DNA from: Bacteroidota bacterium
Lineage (GTDB): Bacteria > Bacteroidota > Bacteroidia > Cytophagales > Cyclobacteriaceae
Direction of reading: 5' to 3'
DNA length: 64,000 bases
NCBI GenBank assembly: GCA_016866235.1
Contig: VGMW01000001.1
Coordinates: 737,731-801,730, forward strand
Part shown: positions 35,124 to 44,079 of the stretch, piece after piece
How positions within the stretch are numbered: position 1 is the stretch's first letter
How the letters are laid out: each line of letters starts with the position of its first letter
The notes under the pieces: model-generated
What the model saw: the letters and a program-made list of their open reading frames with translations, nothing else
The model's database searches: none
Told to the model about the DNA's origin: nothing
Translations under genes and position numbers: made by a program

Positions 35124-35441
35124 ATGAAAAATCTTTTGTTTAAAGCAGTATTGATTTTTGGTTTGCTCGCCGGTAAATCATCGGCCGCTCAGATCGTTTA
35201 CCTGACCAATTATAAAAGTGAGGCCGATAAGGTTGTGTTTGTTACCCAGTATAAATCGGAGGCTGATCTGATTGTATTTGAGACTAAATACAAAAGTGAG
35301 GCTAAGCCCTGGAGTGGTTTATGGTATTGGACCAAGTACAAATCGGAGGCCGATTGGAAGATTTACTTCACCAAATACAAATCAGAGGCTGACCTGAAAG
35401 TTTATTTTACCCGTTATAAATCAGAGGCGGGGCCGGATTAA
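35124..35441 (+). CDS. Secreted YKSEA-repeat protein, candidate septoil-knot (DUF6150) family
   Basis: A 105-residue protein: signal peptide (MKNLLFKAVLIFGLLAGKSSAA, cut near residue 22) and a mature domain of about 83 residues made of six YKSEA motifs at residues 30, 43, 56, 72, 85 and 98. The period is 13 residues, except one 16-residue unit with a PWSG insert. Each unit is a YKSEAD turn followed by a short strand such as LKVYFTK. This matches, from memory, the Bacteroidota family described as the 7_1 septoil-knot domain. Role unknown; a stable secreted or periplasmic structural/binding module is conceivable. ATG 35124 is chosen over GTG 35100 because it starts the signal peptide. Confidence 0.8.
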   Translation: MKNLLFKAVLIFGLLAGKSSAAQIVYLTNYKSEADKVVFVTQYKSEADLIVFETKYKSEAKPWSGLWYWTKYKSEADWKIYFTKYKSEADLKVYFTRYKSEAGPD

Positions 35442-35452
35442 GACTTTCTCTT

Positions 35453-38119
35453 TTAGCCTAGTTTTTCCAATTGACTTTGAAGCGAAACAATTTTTGCCTC
35501 GGCATCCGCCTTTTTCTTTCGTTCATTTTCAACGACCTGAGCAGGAGCGCTCGAAACAAATTTCTCGTTCCCCAGTTTGCTGTCAACCGCTTTAAGGAAT
35601 CCGTGTAGGTAAACAATCTCCTTTTGAATGGACTCTTTTTCAGATGCTGTATCAATTTTTCCGGCGACAGGAACAAAACATTCGGTCGTACCTGCGAGGA
35701 ATGAAACCGATAGACCTGGCTGCTCGGTGGTGGATTCAATGCCTGAAAGGTTGGCCAATTTCTTCACCAGTGGCCAACATGGACCGGCCGGTGCGGCAGA
35801 GAGATTTTTTACGTATAGGGTTAGTGGATCCTTTGGGGATATGCCTTTCGCACTGCGCACATTTCTGATTTCGGTAACAATTCTGAAGCAGAATTCAGCA
35901 GCTTTTTCTAATGTAGCATCGGTGGATTTAGCGGTAGGCCACTGGGCGACAATGATGCAATCCTGTTCACTTCTTTTCCTGACTTCGTGCCATAACTCTT
36001 CAGTTATGAAAGGCATGAAGGGGTGAAGAATTTTGAGCAAAACTTCAAAGTGACCAATTGTTTTTTCCAGCGTTTCCCGATCAATGGGTTTTCCATATTC
36101 CGGCTTTATGATCTCCAGATACCAGGAACAAAAATCATCCCACACAAGCTTATAAGCGGTATGCAGCGCGTCCGATATTCTGAATTTGCTGAAATGATCC
36201 TCGAGTTCCTTGGTTGCCGTACCGATGCGGGACTCCATCCATTCCGATGCCACACGATTTTCTTCGGATGCAGGGCGCTCTTCAACCGGTAAGCCGCTGA
36301 TGAGCCTGTAGGCATTCCAGATTTTATTGGCAAAGTTTCTTCCTTGCTCACAGAGTTTTTCATCAAACAGCAAATCATTGCCTGCCGGTGAACTGAACAA
36401 CATGCCGGTGCGTACCCCATCCGCTCCATACTTAGCCATGAGTTCCAATGGATCGGGTGAATTGCCAAGCGACTTGGACATTTTTCTGCCCTGTTTATCC
36501 CTTACAATTCCGGTAAGGTAGACGTCTTCAAATGGTTTTTTACCAGTGTACTCGTAACCGGCAATAATCATTCGGGCTACCCAGAAAAACAAAATCTCCG
36601 GTGCGGTTACCAAAGTTTGGGTGGGGTAGAAATAGTCTAAATCAGCGTTGGTGCCTGACTTGATTTTTCCGGAATTGTTATCGAAATGTGCATCGCCAAA
36701 CCCATGGAAAACTTCGATGGGCCAAAGCCATGACGATGCCCATGTATCCAAGACATCCTCGTCTTGTTTTAGCGGTTTATTTTTACCAGGAAATTTCTCG
36801 TTATAAATCTTCCTGGCTGCGTTTTCATTTTCAGCTACAACATAATTTCCTTCCTCATCGTACCAAGCTGGTATCCTGTGACCCCACCAAAGTTGTCTGG
36901 AGATACACCAGTCTCTGACGTTCTCCATCCAATGGCGGTAGGTGTTTTTAAATTTTGAGGGGTGAAGTTTGATCTCATCCTGTTCGACAGCCTCCTTTGC
37001 TTTTTTGGAAATGTCCTTCATGCGGATGAACCACTGAAGTGAAAGCCTTGGCTCCACAACCGTATTGGTTCGTTCCGACCGACCAATTCGGGTGGTGAAA
37101 TTCTCCTCTTTCACCAAATGGCCTGATGCTCTCAGGTCTTTTACAATTTCTTTTCTGACCGCAAAACGGTCTTTTCCGAAGAATTTCGGGATCTCACATT
37201 TCTCATTCAGTGTGCCGTCTTCGTTGAGCGTGTCAATTACCGGCAGATGATGGCGTACGCCGATTTCGTAGTCATTGATGTCATGAGCCGGTGTAACCTT
37301 GAGGCAACCGGTTCCAAAAGATTTGTCCACATATCCATCGGCAATGACCGGAATCTCGCGGTTGATAAATGGCACCAATACTTTTTTGCCTACGAGTTTT
37401 TGGTAGCGCTCATCCTCCGGGTTTACGGCGATGGCCACATCGCCCATGATGGTTTCCGGACGCTGCGTTGCAATGGTAATCCATGATTCAGGATCGTCCT
37501 TAACCTGATAGCGAACAGAATACAAAACGGAGATTTCACCTTCCTCTTTGTACAAAACTTCTTCGTTCGAAAGTGCTGTTTTTGCCTCGCAATCCCAGTT
37601 GATCATGCGGAGACCGCGGTAGATGAATCCCTTATTGTACAGGTCAACAAAAACTCTGATTACCGATTGGTAATACTCTGGATCCATGGTGAACCCAGTA
37701 CGGTCCCAGTCACAGGAGGCTCCCAGTTTACGGAGTTGCTGTAAAATGATGCCGCCATATTTTTCCTTCCATTCCCAGGCGTACTCCAGAAATTTTTCTC
37801 TGGAAAGATCAGATTTTTTGATTCCACGTTCACGAAGCATCGCCACCACCTTAGCTTCTGTTGCAATCGAGGCATGATCGGTACCCGGCACCCAACATGC
37901 TTCACGGCCTTCCATTCTTGCTTTCCGGATCAGAACATCCTGAATGGTGTTGTTAAGCATGTGTCCCATGTGCAGGACGCCCGTAACGTTGGGTGGCGGA
38001 ATGACAATGGTGTATGGCTTCTTCGCTGGATTAACGGTTGCTTTGAAATAGCCGCTGTTTTCCCAATGGCTATACCATTTGGTTTCTGCGTGTTCTGGTT
38101 GGTATTTGGTCTCCGACAT
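35453..38119 (-). CDS. valS: Valyl-tRNA synthetase
   Basis: An 888-residue class I synthetase that charges tRNA-Val. HIGH motif region PPPNVTGVLHMGHMLN, the editing domain in the middle (TIATQRPETIMGD, GTGCLKVTPAHD), and KMSKS as GRKMSKSLGNSPDPL. The C-terminal anticodon-binding and coiled-coil tail (KAEAKIVSLQSQLEKLG-like) is present. ATG 38119 is used rather than 38149 because MSETKYQPEHAE matches the family start. Confidence 0.97.
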   Translation of the reverse strand: MSETKYQPEHAETKWYSHWENSGYFKATVNPAKKPYTIVIPPPNVTGVLHMGHMLNNTIQDVLIRKARMEGREACWVPGTDHASIATEAKVVAMLRERGIKKSDLSREKFLEYAWEWKEKYGGIILQQLRKLGASCDWDRTGFTMDPEYYQSVIRVFVDLYNKGFIYRGLRMINWDCEAKTALSNEEVLYKEEGEISVLYSVRYQVKDDPESWITIATQRPETIMGDVAIAVNPEDERYQKLVGKKVLVPFINREIPVIADGYVDKSFGTGCLKVTPAHDINDYEIGVRHHLPVIDTLNEDGTLNEKCEIPKFFGKDRFAVRKEIVKDLRASGHLVKEENFTTRIGRSERTNTVVEPRLSLQWFIRMKDISKKAKEAVEQDEIKLHPSKFKNTYRHWMENVRDWCISRQLWWGHRIPAWYDEEGNYVVAENENAARKIYNEKFPGKNKPLKQDEDVLDTWASSWLWPIEVFHGFGDAHFDNNSGKIKSGTNADLDYFYPTQTLVTAPEILFFWVARMIIAGYEYTGKKPFEDVYLTGIVRDKQGRKMSKSLGNSPDPLELMAKYGADGVRTGMLFSSPAGNDLLFDEKLCEQGRNFANKIWNAYRLISGLPVEERPASEENRVASEWMESRIGTATKELEDHFSKFRISDALHTAYKLVWDDFCSWYLEIIKPEYGKPIDRETLEKTIGHFEVLLKILHPFMPFITEELWHEVRKRSEQDCIIVAQWPTAKSTDATLEKAAEFCFRIVTEIRNVRSAKGISPKDPLTLYVKNLSAAPAGPCWPLVKKLANLSGIESTTEQPGLSVSFLAGTTECFVPVAGKIDTASEKESIQKEIVYLHGFLKAVDSKLGNEKFVSSAPAQVVENERKKKADAEAKIVSLQSQLEKLG

Positions 38120-38136
38120 CTTGTAATAATGGCGGC

Positions 38137-38144
38137 CAAAAATA
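38137..38144 (-). promoter_or_regulatory. -7 promoter element for valS
   Basis: The minus strand reads TATTTTTG, a perfect TAnnTTTG, 17 bases before the valS ATG. Confidence 0.6.
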
Positions 38145-38220
38145 CACAATTGACCTTGTTTAAATTGAATTTGGGTGGAACCGTGGAGGCTAATTCACAA
38201 ACAAAAGTTTGCACGTTGAA

Positions 38221-39600
38221 TCAGTGAAGATCCATCAGGATCCGCTGACCGGATGGCAGAAGATTGTTCATTCTGTTTTCTAAAATATTTCCCCAACCAA
38301 GTCCATCGCCTCCATAGGTCAGCCTGACCATCCCCTTCTTTTCTGTATTGGGCATCAGGTTGTCTTTTTTCAGGTAGTGCAATGCATCGTTGTGACTGAG
38401 TTCTACGGAAGTGAAGACCTCATTTCTAAGTGCAGTGCTGAAGGCCAGCCCATGGTGGGGAATGAGCTTTTCCTTTTTGATTGTTCCGGCTATGGTGCCG
38501 GAGGAAAGAACCCTTAAATGGTGACGAAGCAAGTGTACGTCTTGCTCAAGTGTTGCTGGATAAAATCCCAGCACTGCTCCCGATTCGGTGTTATGATTTT
38601 CTATGATCCATTGCTTAGGATCGCCTTCCAGAAATTCTTTTGAGAAGGCTTTTGTTTCTTTAACTGAATTGTCTCTGCTGGAACGTTTCAGGACAGGCGT
38701 TGCTGAACCTAGAGACCCAGTTTTTCTGACTACAGCCATAAAGAAGCCTTCGCCGATGATGCGATGGGGATAAAAACGATAGGCCAACATGCCGCCTTCG
38801 TCGGTCGAATGGATATTCCAGTCTGCATTCACCTTTATTCCGACGGATGAGGCACCTAAGGATTTTAGTTGCAGGAGATTTTTTTCGTTTTCAGTCTGAT
38901 TAAAGGTACAGGTTGAGTAAACCAGTAGACCACCTTCCTTTAAGGCTGGCCACACCTCTTCCAAAATGCGTTGTTGTCGAGCTGCGCAAAACTCAGTGTG
39001 GTCAATGCTCCAATGGTCAATGGCCGCAGGATCTTTTCTGAACAGTCCTTCTCCTGAGCATGGGGCATCAATAACGATCAGGTCAAAGAATCCCTGGAGA
39101 ACTTTAAAATCAGAAGGATCGTTGCTGGTCACCATGGCGTTGGGTGCTCCCCATCGTTCAATTGTATTTCTAAGAATCCCTGCTCTTGTTTTAATGGTTT
39201 CATTTGAAACCAACAAGCTGCTCTTGTCGATCAGGCTAAGCAAGTGTGTCGATTTTCCGCCTGGTGCGCCGCACAAATCTAAAATCTTCAGACCTGTTCG
39301 ATCTGGCAGCAATTGTTTTAAAACCTGTTCCAAAAACATGGAGCTTGGTTCCTGAACATAATAGGTGCCGGCGTGAAATGCAGGATCGAGTGTGAAGACT
39401 GGGCGGCTTGTTAATGTAAAGCCGCTGCTACACCATGGAATGGGATTTTTCGGATGGTTGGGCAACGGTTGCCTATTCCGTTTCCTTGGATTTAACCTGA
39501 TGGCCGTTGGTGCTTCTTTTGATAAAGCCTCCTGAAACTTATCGTAGTCCTCGCCAAGAAGGACTTTCATTTGGTTTTGGAAATCAGAAGGTAGGTTCAA
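38221..39600 (-). CDS. RsmB/NOP family rRNA cytosine-C5 methyltransferase (RsmF-like)
   Basis: A 459-residue SAM-dependent RNA m5C methyltransferase. A short N-terminal domain (AIRLNPRKRN) precedes the catalytic domain: SAM site ILDLCGAPGGKSTHLL, DAPCSGEGLFRKDP with one catalytic Cys, and VYSTCTFNQTENE with the second. The C-terminal part resembles the PUA-like region of RsmF. The target is probably 16S rRNA, by similarity to RsmF (YebU). Confidence 0.88.
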   Translation of the reverse strand: MNLPSDFQNQMKVLLGEDYDKFQEALSKEAPTAIRLNPRKRNRQPLPNHPKNPIPWCSSGFTLTSRPVFTLDPAFHAGTYYVQEPSSMFLEQVLKQLLPDRTGLKILDLCGAPGGKSTHLLSLIDKSSLLVSNETIKTRAGILRNTIERWGAPNAMVTSNDPSDFKVLQGFFDLIVIDAPCSGEGLFRKDPAAIDHWSIDHTEFCAARQQRILEEVWPALKEGGLLVYSTCTFNQTENEKNLLQLKSLGASSVGIKVNADWNIHSTDEGGMLAYRFYPHRIIGEGFFMAVVRKTGSLGSATPVLKRSSRDNSVKETKAFSKEFLEGDPKQWIIENHNTESGAVLGFYPATLEQDVHLLRHHLRVLSSGTIAGTIKKEKLIPHHGLAFSTALRNEVFTSVELSHNDALHYLKKDNLMPNTEKKGMVRLTYGGDGLGWGNILENRMNNLLPSGQRILMDLH

Positions 39601-39675
39601 TTCCTTTTGTCGGATCTTTTTTTGGCGTTTGGGTCGGTTGACTTTAAAAACTCAGCCTTTCAGCCGCCACCAAAA

Positions 39676-40656
39676 TCAATGGCGGTACATGACTGCCTTT
39701 ACAGCCTCGATGGTCCTCTTTACGTTGGGCAGAATTTCCTGAATCAGGGTTGGGGCGTAGGGCAGGGGGGCATCTAAGCTGTTGACCCGGTTGATCGGTG
39801 CATCCAGGAAGTCGAAAGCATACTTCTGAATGTGATAGGTGATTTCCGATGAAATTGCAGCCAGGGGCCAGGCCTCTTCTACAATAACCAGGCGATTGGT
39901 TTTGCGCACCGACTCCACCACTGTGGCGTAATCAATGGGGCGGACCGAACGTAAATCGACAACCTCCGCAGAAATACCTTCTTTCTCGAGTTCAGCAGCA
40001 GCGGCCAAGGCCACCTTCATGATTTTTCCGAAGGAAACGATGGTCACATCTGTTCCTGATCGTTTGATATCGGCGCTTCCGATGGGAATGAGGTATTCCT
40101 CTGCTGGCACCTCGCCTTTATCTCCGTACATCAACTCGCTTTCCATGAAAATAACAGGGTCATTGTCACGGATGGAAGTTTTTAATAGACCTTTTGCATC
40201 GTATGGATTGGAGGGAACGACAACCTTAAGACCTGGACAATTGGCGAACCAATTTTCAAAGTTTTGAGAATGTTGCGCACCGAGTTGGCCTGCGTTTCCG
40301 GTAGGTCCACGGAAAACAATCGGAACATGGTATTGACCACCGCTCATGGAATACATTTTAGCGGCTGAGTTAATAATCTGGTCAATGGCGACCAGCGAAA
40401 AGTTGAAGGTCATGAACTCTACAATCGGACGTAATCCATTCATGGCGGCTCCAACACCAATTCCTGCAAATCCCAGCTCGGCAATTGGGGTATCTATTAC
40501 GCGCTTTGAACTGAACTCATCCAGCATACCTTGGCTTACCTTATAGGCGCCATTGTATTCAGCAACCTCCTCACCCATAATGAATATGGAAGGATCCTGG
40601 CGCATTTCTTCAGACATGGCCTCGCGGAGTGCTTCTCTGAACTGGATTTCCCGCAT
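39676..40656 (-). CDS. pdhB: Pyruvate dehydrogenase E1 component, beta subunit
   Basis: A 326-residue thiamine-diphosphate enzyme subunit. MREIQFREALREAMSEEM, GEEVAEYNGAYKVSQGM with the ThDP-proximal Glu, DTPIAELGFAGIGVGAA and HSQNFENWFANCPGLKV are characteristic. With E1-alpha it decarboxylates pyruvate and acetylates the lipoyl group of E2 (encoded at 17420-19036). It is monocistronic here, between a methyltransferase and a terminator. Confidence 0.96.
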   Translation of the reverse strand: MREIQFREALREAMSEEMRQDPSIFIMGEEVAEYNGAYKVSQGMLDEFSSKRVIDTPIAELGFAGIGVGAAMNGLRPIVEFMTFNFSLVAIDQIINSAAKMYSMSGGQYHVPIVFRGPTGNAGQLGAQHSQNFENWFANCPGLKVVVPSNPYDAKGLLKTSIRDNDPVIFMESELMYGDKGEVPAEEYLIPIGSADIKRSGTDVTIVSFGKIMKVALAAAAELEKEGISAEVVDLRSVRPIDYATVVESVRKTNRLVIVEEAWPLAAISSEITYHIQKYAFDFLDAPINRVNSLDAPLPYAPTLIQEILPNVKRTIEAVKAVMYRH

Positions 40657-40680
40657 AACAGACGTTTGTTTTTAAGTGCG

Positions 40681-40688
40681 CAAAAATA
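40681..40688 (-). promoter_or_regulatory. -7 promoter element for pdhB
   Basis: The minus strand reads TATTTTTG, 24 bases before the ATG, identical to the -7 element of the E2 gene; a TTTT lies about 19 bases upstream. Confidence 0.6.
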
Positions 40689-40727
40689 GCATCCTGCACC
40701 TAGGGATAAAAGAGTGCCATAAAAAAT

Positions 40728-40759
40728 AAAAGCCCTTTCCCGTTAAGGAAAGGGCTTTT
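40728..40759 (-). terminator. Rho-independent terminator of the OmpA/TPR lipoprotein gene
   Basis: A perfect 13-bp stem AAAAGCCCTTTCC (40728-40740) / GGAAAGGGCTTTT (40747-40759) with a 6-base loop. On the minus strand it is followed by TTTTATTTTTT. It separates the lipoprotein gene from pdhB. Confidence 0.92.
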
Positions 40760-40776
40760 GTAGGGAGAATATTAAA

Positions 40777-42549
40777 TTATTTCAATGCGTTTCTGAAGGC
40801 ATCTGAAGTTGCCCACTTGCTGAACTCCAGGTCGGCCAGTGCTGCTTCCCTGAGGTTTGGATCAGCCTTTACCGCTTTGCTAAGGTTTGAGGTCACACCA
40901 TCTGCATTACCCTGACGAGCAGCTGCAACAGCGGCGCCGTAGTAAGCCAAACCGAAGTTTGCATTAGCGCGGGATGCTTCTGCAAAAGAAGAACCTGCAT
41001 TTGCGAAATCTTTATTGAGCAGTTGTGCCAATCCTTTGTTGAAAAGGTTGATGTAGCTGCCTGCAGCAGAAGAAGCTGATGATACCGCAGCAGCGTAGCG
41101 TGCTGCGTAGATTTCACTTGCTGCCTTCACGCCATTAACACCGCGGGTGACTTCGTTACCGGCACCTTGGAGGGCTTTGGAGGCATGTGATGCAGCCTTG
41201 TAAGGATTGCCTTGCATCAAAGCAACAGTGGCCAGGTTGGCGTGCACTTCACTGGTAGCCTTAAGACGTGCAGCAATTTCCAGCTGAGCAGCTGCTTTTC
41301 CTGCGAGGTCTTGTTGTGAAGAAGGATTGGCAATAGCCTGCATCAGATAGACTGCTGCAAGGTTGTTGTGTGCATTCCAGTTGTTACCCATTTTGGTTGC
41401 AGCACTGTAGATGGCAATCTTCTCATCATTGGATGGTGTAAGGGATGCGGCATACATCAGCTCCTCAAAGCTGAGGGCATCTGATGAAGCCTGGCCAGTG
41501 GTGATTTGTTTTGCCAACACAGAAATTTCCGCATCGGTTTTCTTTTTCTTGATGGTAAGGATTTCAGTCTTTGCAGCGCGAAGTCCAGGATAGATGTCTT
41601 TGTAAACTTTCTTATAGGTAGAAAGTTTACTGAGTTGTTTTTCAACATCTGCAAAAGTTCCACCGCTATTGATTACGTTAAGGTAAGCTGATTTCTCTTC
41701 GTTGCTTATGCCACTGTAGGCGGCGAGCGCTGTTTTGAACTCATTCCAGTCATCAACCACAGGCTTCAGAATGAATTTGATTTCATCGGCCATGTTCTTG
41801 TAATCGTACTTTTTCATTTCAGCGCGATAGAATTTCTCGATGGATTTCGCGCGCTCTTCTGAGAGTTTGCTGTTGATGCGTTCACGTCCCTCAGGTGAGT
41901 GGGTACCGGTGATGATTACAGTCTTGGTCAGGTTTTTGGTTGCAATAAATGCATCCAATTGCTTTCCGGTTGCGCCGGTCATTTCTGTCTTTCTTAATAC
42001 TGAGCTGCCTTGCGGGAAGGTGAAATTCGGGATCACAACGGGAATGATTTCTTCCTGGTTGTTGTATCCATGATCTGCAACAGCGGCATAATATGAATTT
42101 TGAACCAACTTAGAAGTGGTGATAACGCCAGTGGCGAGATCCATTCTTGGTGTAGCCTTCGATTTGGTGCCCTTGGAGGCAACGCCTTCAACCTGAAGAA
42201 TTCCACTCTTCATATCAGGCTGGTAGGGAAGGTTGAATTTCTTAGAAATTTTTGGCTGCTGGGTTGCTGCCTGAGGGTAGTCGGTTGACTTAAAAGCCAC
42301 CGGCTCAAGCGCCTGTTCCTTATCGCCGTACTTGTAGAAAGTATTCAGCGTATAAGTGGTGTTTGGCTTCAGCATTTTAACTGGAAGCGCAGCGGACATG
42401 TCATAGGAAACAGTATCCTTATGAACCTCCAAAGGATTGGGAGCAACCTTAAGGTCTTGCTGCTTGGCCAGCTTAATCATCTGTGGAAGCGTACAGCTTC
42501 CCAGAATCATTCCGGCGGAAACCAGGGTGAGGTAAATAAGTTTTCTCAT
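40777..42549 (-). CDS. Lipoprotein with OmpA-like domain and TPR-type repeats
   Basis: A 590-residue lipoprotein: lipobox LGSC (about Cys19). Residues about 170-245 resemble the OmpA C-terminal peptidoglycan-binding fold (TGTHSPEGRERINSKLSEERAKSI pattern), and residues about 350-590 are alanine-rich helical repeats of TPR type (NAHNNLAAVYLMQAI, HANLATVALMQGNPYKAASH, FGLAYYGAAVAAARQG). It would tether the outer membrane to peptidoglycan and present a TPR surface in the periplasm. ATG 42549 is chosen to start the signal peptide. It is transcribed alone between a full promoter and a strong terminator. Confidence 0.85.
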   Translation of the reverse strand: MRKLIYLTLVSAGMILGSCTLPQMIKLAKQQDLKVAPNPLEVHKDTVSYDMSAALPVKMLKPNTTYTLNTFYKYGDKEQALEPVAFKSTDYPQAATQQPKISKKFNLPYQPDMKSGILQVEGVASKGTKSKATPRMDLATGVITTSKLVQNSYYAAVADHGYNNQEEIIPVVIPNFTFPQGSSVLRKTEMTGATGKQLDAFIATKNLTKTVIITGTHSPEGRERINSKLSEERAKSIEKFYRAEMKKYDYKNMADEIKFILKPVVDDWNEFKTALAAYSGISNEEKSAYLNVINSGGTFADVEKQLSKLSTYKKVYKDIYPGLRAAKTEILTIKKKKTDAEISVLAKQITTGQASSDALSFEELMYAASLTPSNDEKIAIYSAATKMGNNWNAHNNLAAVYLMQAIANPSSQQDLAGKAAAQLEIAARLKATSEVHANLATVALMQGNPYKAASHASKALQGAGNEVTRGVNGVKAASEIYAARYAAAVSSASSAAGSYINLFNKGLAQLLNKDFANAGSSFAEASRANANFGLAYYGAAVAAARQGNADGVTSNLSKAVKADPNLREAALADLEFSKWATSDAFRNALK

Positions 42550-42580
42550 GTTTATAGGGTTGATTCTCAAAATTTGGTGG

Positions 42581-42611
42581 CAAAACTAGCTTTTTTAGCA
42601 CGTTTAGGCAA
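42581..42611 (-). promoter_or_regulatory. Promoter of the OmpA/TPR lipoprotein gene
   Basis: On the minus strand TTG (42611-42609), a 20-base spacer and TAGTTTTG (42588-42581) match the -33/-7 consensus. The ATG is 31 bases downstream. Confidence 0.75.
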
Positions 42612-42795
42612 TAACAGGACCAATTTTTACTGCTTTTGACCAGTGATTTTTACAAATGGTGAATTTCCTCCATTTAAAGCATCAAGACTAGGTTTTTCCG
42701 GCCTTTCAAGCTGACTATTGCATCGCCTGGAGGTCAAATTCTGCCGACCCATCATGACGATTGCTTTCCATCTGACTGAAATTTGATGCCATTGT

Positions 42796-42803
42796 TATAT
42801 TTG
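42796..42803 (+). promoter_or_regulatory. -7 promoter element for the small PspC gene
   Basis: TATATTTG is a perfect TAnnTTTG, 20 bases before the ATG at 42824. The rest of the 274-base gap (42550-42823) holds only the two divergent promoters; no RNA gene is seen. Confidence 0.6.
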
Positions 42804-42823
42804 TCATACCGTCATCTGGAGTT

Positions 42824-43075
42824 ATGTCTATTACCCTTCGCGACCGATTCACTTCGCTCACCATCCTGATTCAAAATTTTTTTGAGCAATACGCCTTTGG
42901 TGTTTGTACCCGCCTCGGTGAAAAAATGGGTATTGCCACCGCCTCAATCAGGTTGTGGTTCATCTACGCTTCCTTTCTGACTTTTGGTTCACCAGTAATT
43001 ATCTACATGATCCTTGCCTTCTGGATGGACATCCGAAAGCATCTGCGTCGAAGAAGTTCGATTTGGGATTTTTAA
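42824..43075 (+). CDS. Small PspC domain protein
   Basis: An 83-residue protein consisting of little more than a PspC domain: GVCTRLGEKMGIATASIRLWFIY followed by a hydrophobic helix (FGSPVIIYMILAFWM) and a basic tail. PspC-type proteins sit in the inner membrane and take part in envelope-stress responses. It is a single-domain relative of the two-PspC protein at 8407-10785. Its stop overlaps the stop of the convergent glycosyltransferase by 4 bases. Confidence 0.8.
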   Translation: MSITLRDRFTSLTILIQNFFEQYAFGVCTRLGEKMGIATASIRLWFIYASFLTFGSPVIIYMILAFWMDIRKHLRRRSSIWDF

Positions 43076-44079
43076 TCTGAGAATTTTCTTTTCCCTGCCA
43101 GGTAGTATTTGAGGACGATGGAATCTGTTCTCTCCATCAGCTCTGTGGATCCAAAATTCCATCGGGATGTCCTTTGTCTTTTCTCTTTTTCTTTTCTAAA
43201 GTTTCTAAGAAAATCCATCCATGCGCCCAGTATCCTGGAAGCGCTGGGGCCATTTCCCTGAATTAAAAATCTGAGGGCGGCAACCATGTCCAGGATCAAT
43301 CGAAGTGGTAAGCGTACCATCAATTGATCGGATCTAAGATTTTTGAACAACAGGCTAAGGCTGTTGCGAAAGTTTAAATATACTTTTCGAGGATTGCCCG
43401 CGGGCAGGGTGCCACCGCCGAGATGATAAACAGTGGTGGTTGGACAAAACAAGACCTGCTTGCCACTTCTCCAGATTCGCCAGCAAAAATCAATCTCCTC
43501 CATGTGGGCGAAAAAGGAATCATCAAATCCACCTAATTCGTCAAAGGCATTTTTGCGCAAAAAAAGACAAGCTCCGCTGGCCCATACGATTGGTGTGGGT
43601 TGATCGTATTGTTGGTTGTCCTCTTCAATGGTCTCAAACAATCGTCCACGACAAAATGGAAAACCCAACCGATCCAGAAATCCACCTGCGGCACCGGCAT
43701 AATCAAATTTTTTTCGGTTGGTACAATTCAGGATTTTAGGTTGGACCGCAGAAACATCGGATTGACTTTCAAAAATTTTGATTGGGCCATCCAACCAACC
43801 TGGAGTTACTTCAACATCATTGTTTAGCAAAACAATGAAAGGGGTTGCAATCGACTTTAGTCCTTCATTATAACCCCCCGCGTAACCTTTGTTTTCTGGC
43901 AGCTGAATCATTAGCACGCCTGGAAAGGCCTGCTCAATCCATTCCACTGACCCGTCCGACGACCCGTTGTCGATGACGGCTACTGGCTGGTTTGCCGATT
44001 GTTCAACCACACCGGGAAGAAACCGTTGCAACAGCTCCAGTCCATTAAAATTCAGTATGGCAATGGTAATCTGATTCAT
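43072..44079 (-). CDS. Glycosyltransferase family 2
   Basis: A 335-residue GT-A-fold transferase: N-terminal TIAILNFNGLELL, VIDNGSSDGSVEW, a DxD-like LLNNDVEV, and the acceptor-site HMEEIDFCWR motif of rhamnosyl- or galactofuranosyl-type GT2 enzymes. It probably adds a sugar to a cell-surface glycan at the inner face of the membrane. It overlaps YbaB by 4 bases (ATGA). Confidence 0.92.
   Translation of the reverse strand: MNQITIAILNFNGLELLQRFLPGVVEQSANQPVAVIDNGSSDGSVEWIEQAFPGVLMIQLPENKGYAGGYNEGLKSIATPFIVLLNNDVEVTPGWLDGPIKIFESQSDVSAVQPKILNCTNRKKFDYAGAAGGFLDRLGFPFCRGRLFETIEEDNQQYDQPTPIVWASGACLFLRKNAFDELGGFDDSFFAHMEEIDFCWRIWRSGKQVLFCPTTTVYHLGGGTLPAGNPRKVYLNFRNSLSLLFKNLRSDQLMVRLPLRLILDMVAALRFLIQGNGPSASRILGAWMDFLRNFRKEKEKRQRTSRWNFGSTELMERTDSIVLKYYLAGKRKFSD

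Noticed and set aside
35205-35435. Possible CRISPR or DNA direct-repeat array from the regular 39-base spacing
   Set aside because: The spacing is the codon-level trace of the YKSEA protein repeat; the repeats differ at synonymous positions and have no unique spacers of CRISPR type.
42550-42823. Possible RNA gene in the 274-base gap
   Set aside because: No tRNA T-loop sequence, stable fold or terminator is visible; the gap is explained by two divergent promoters.
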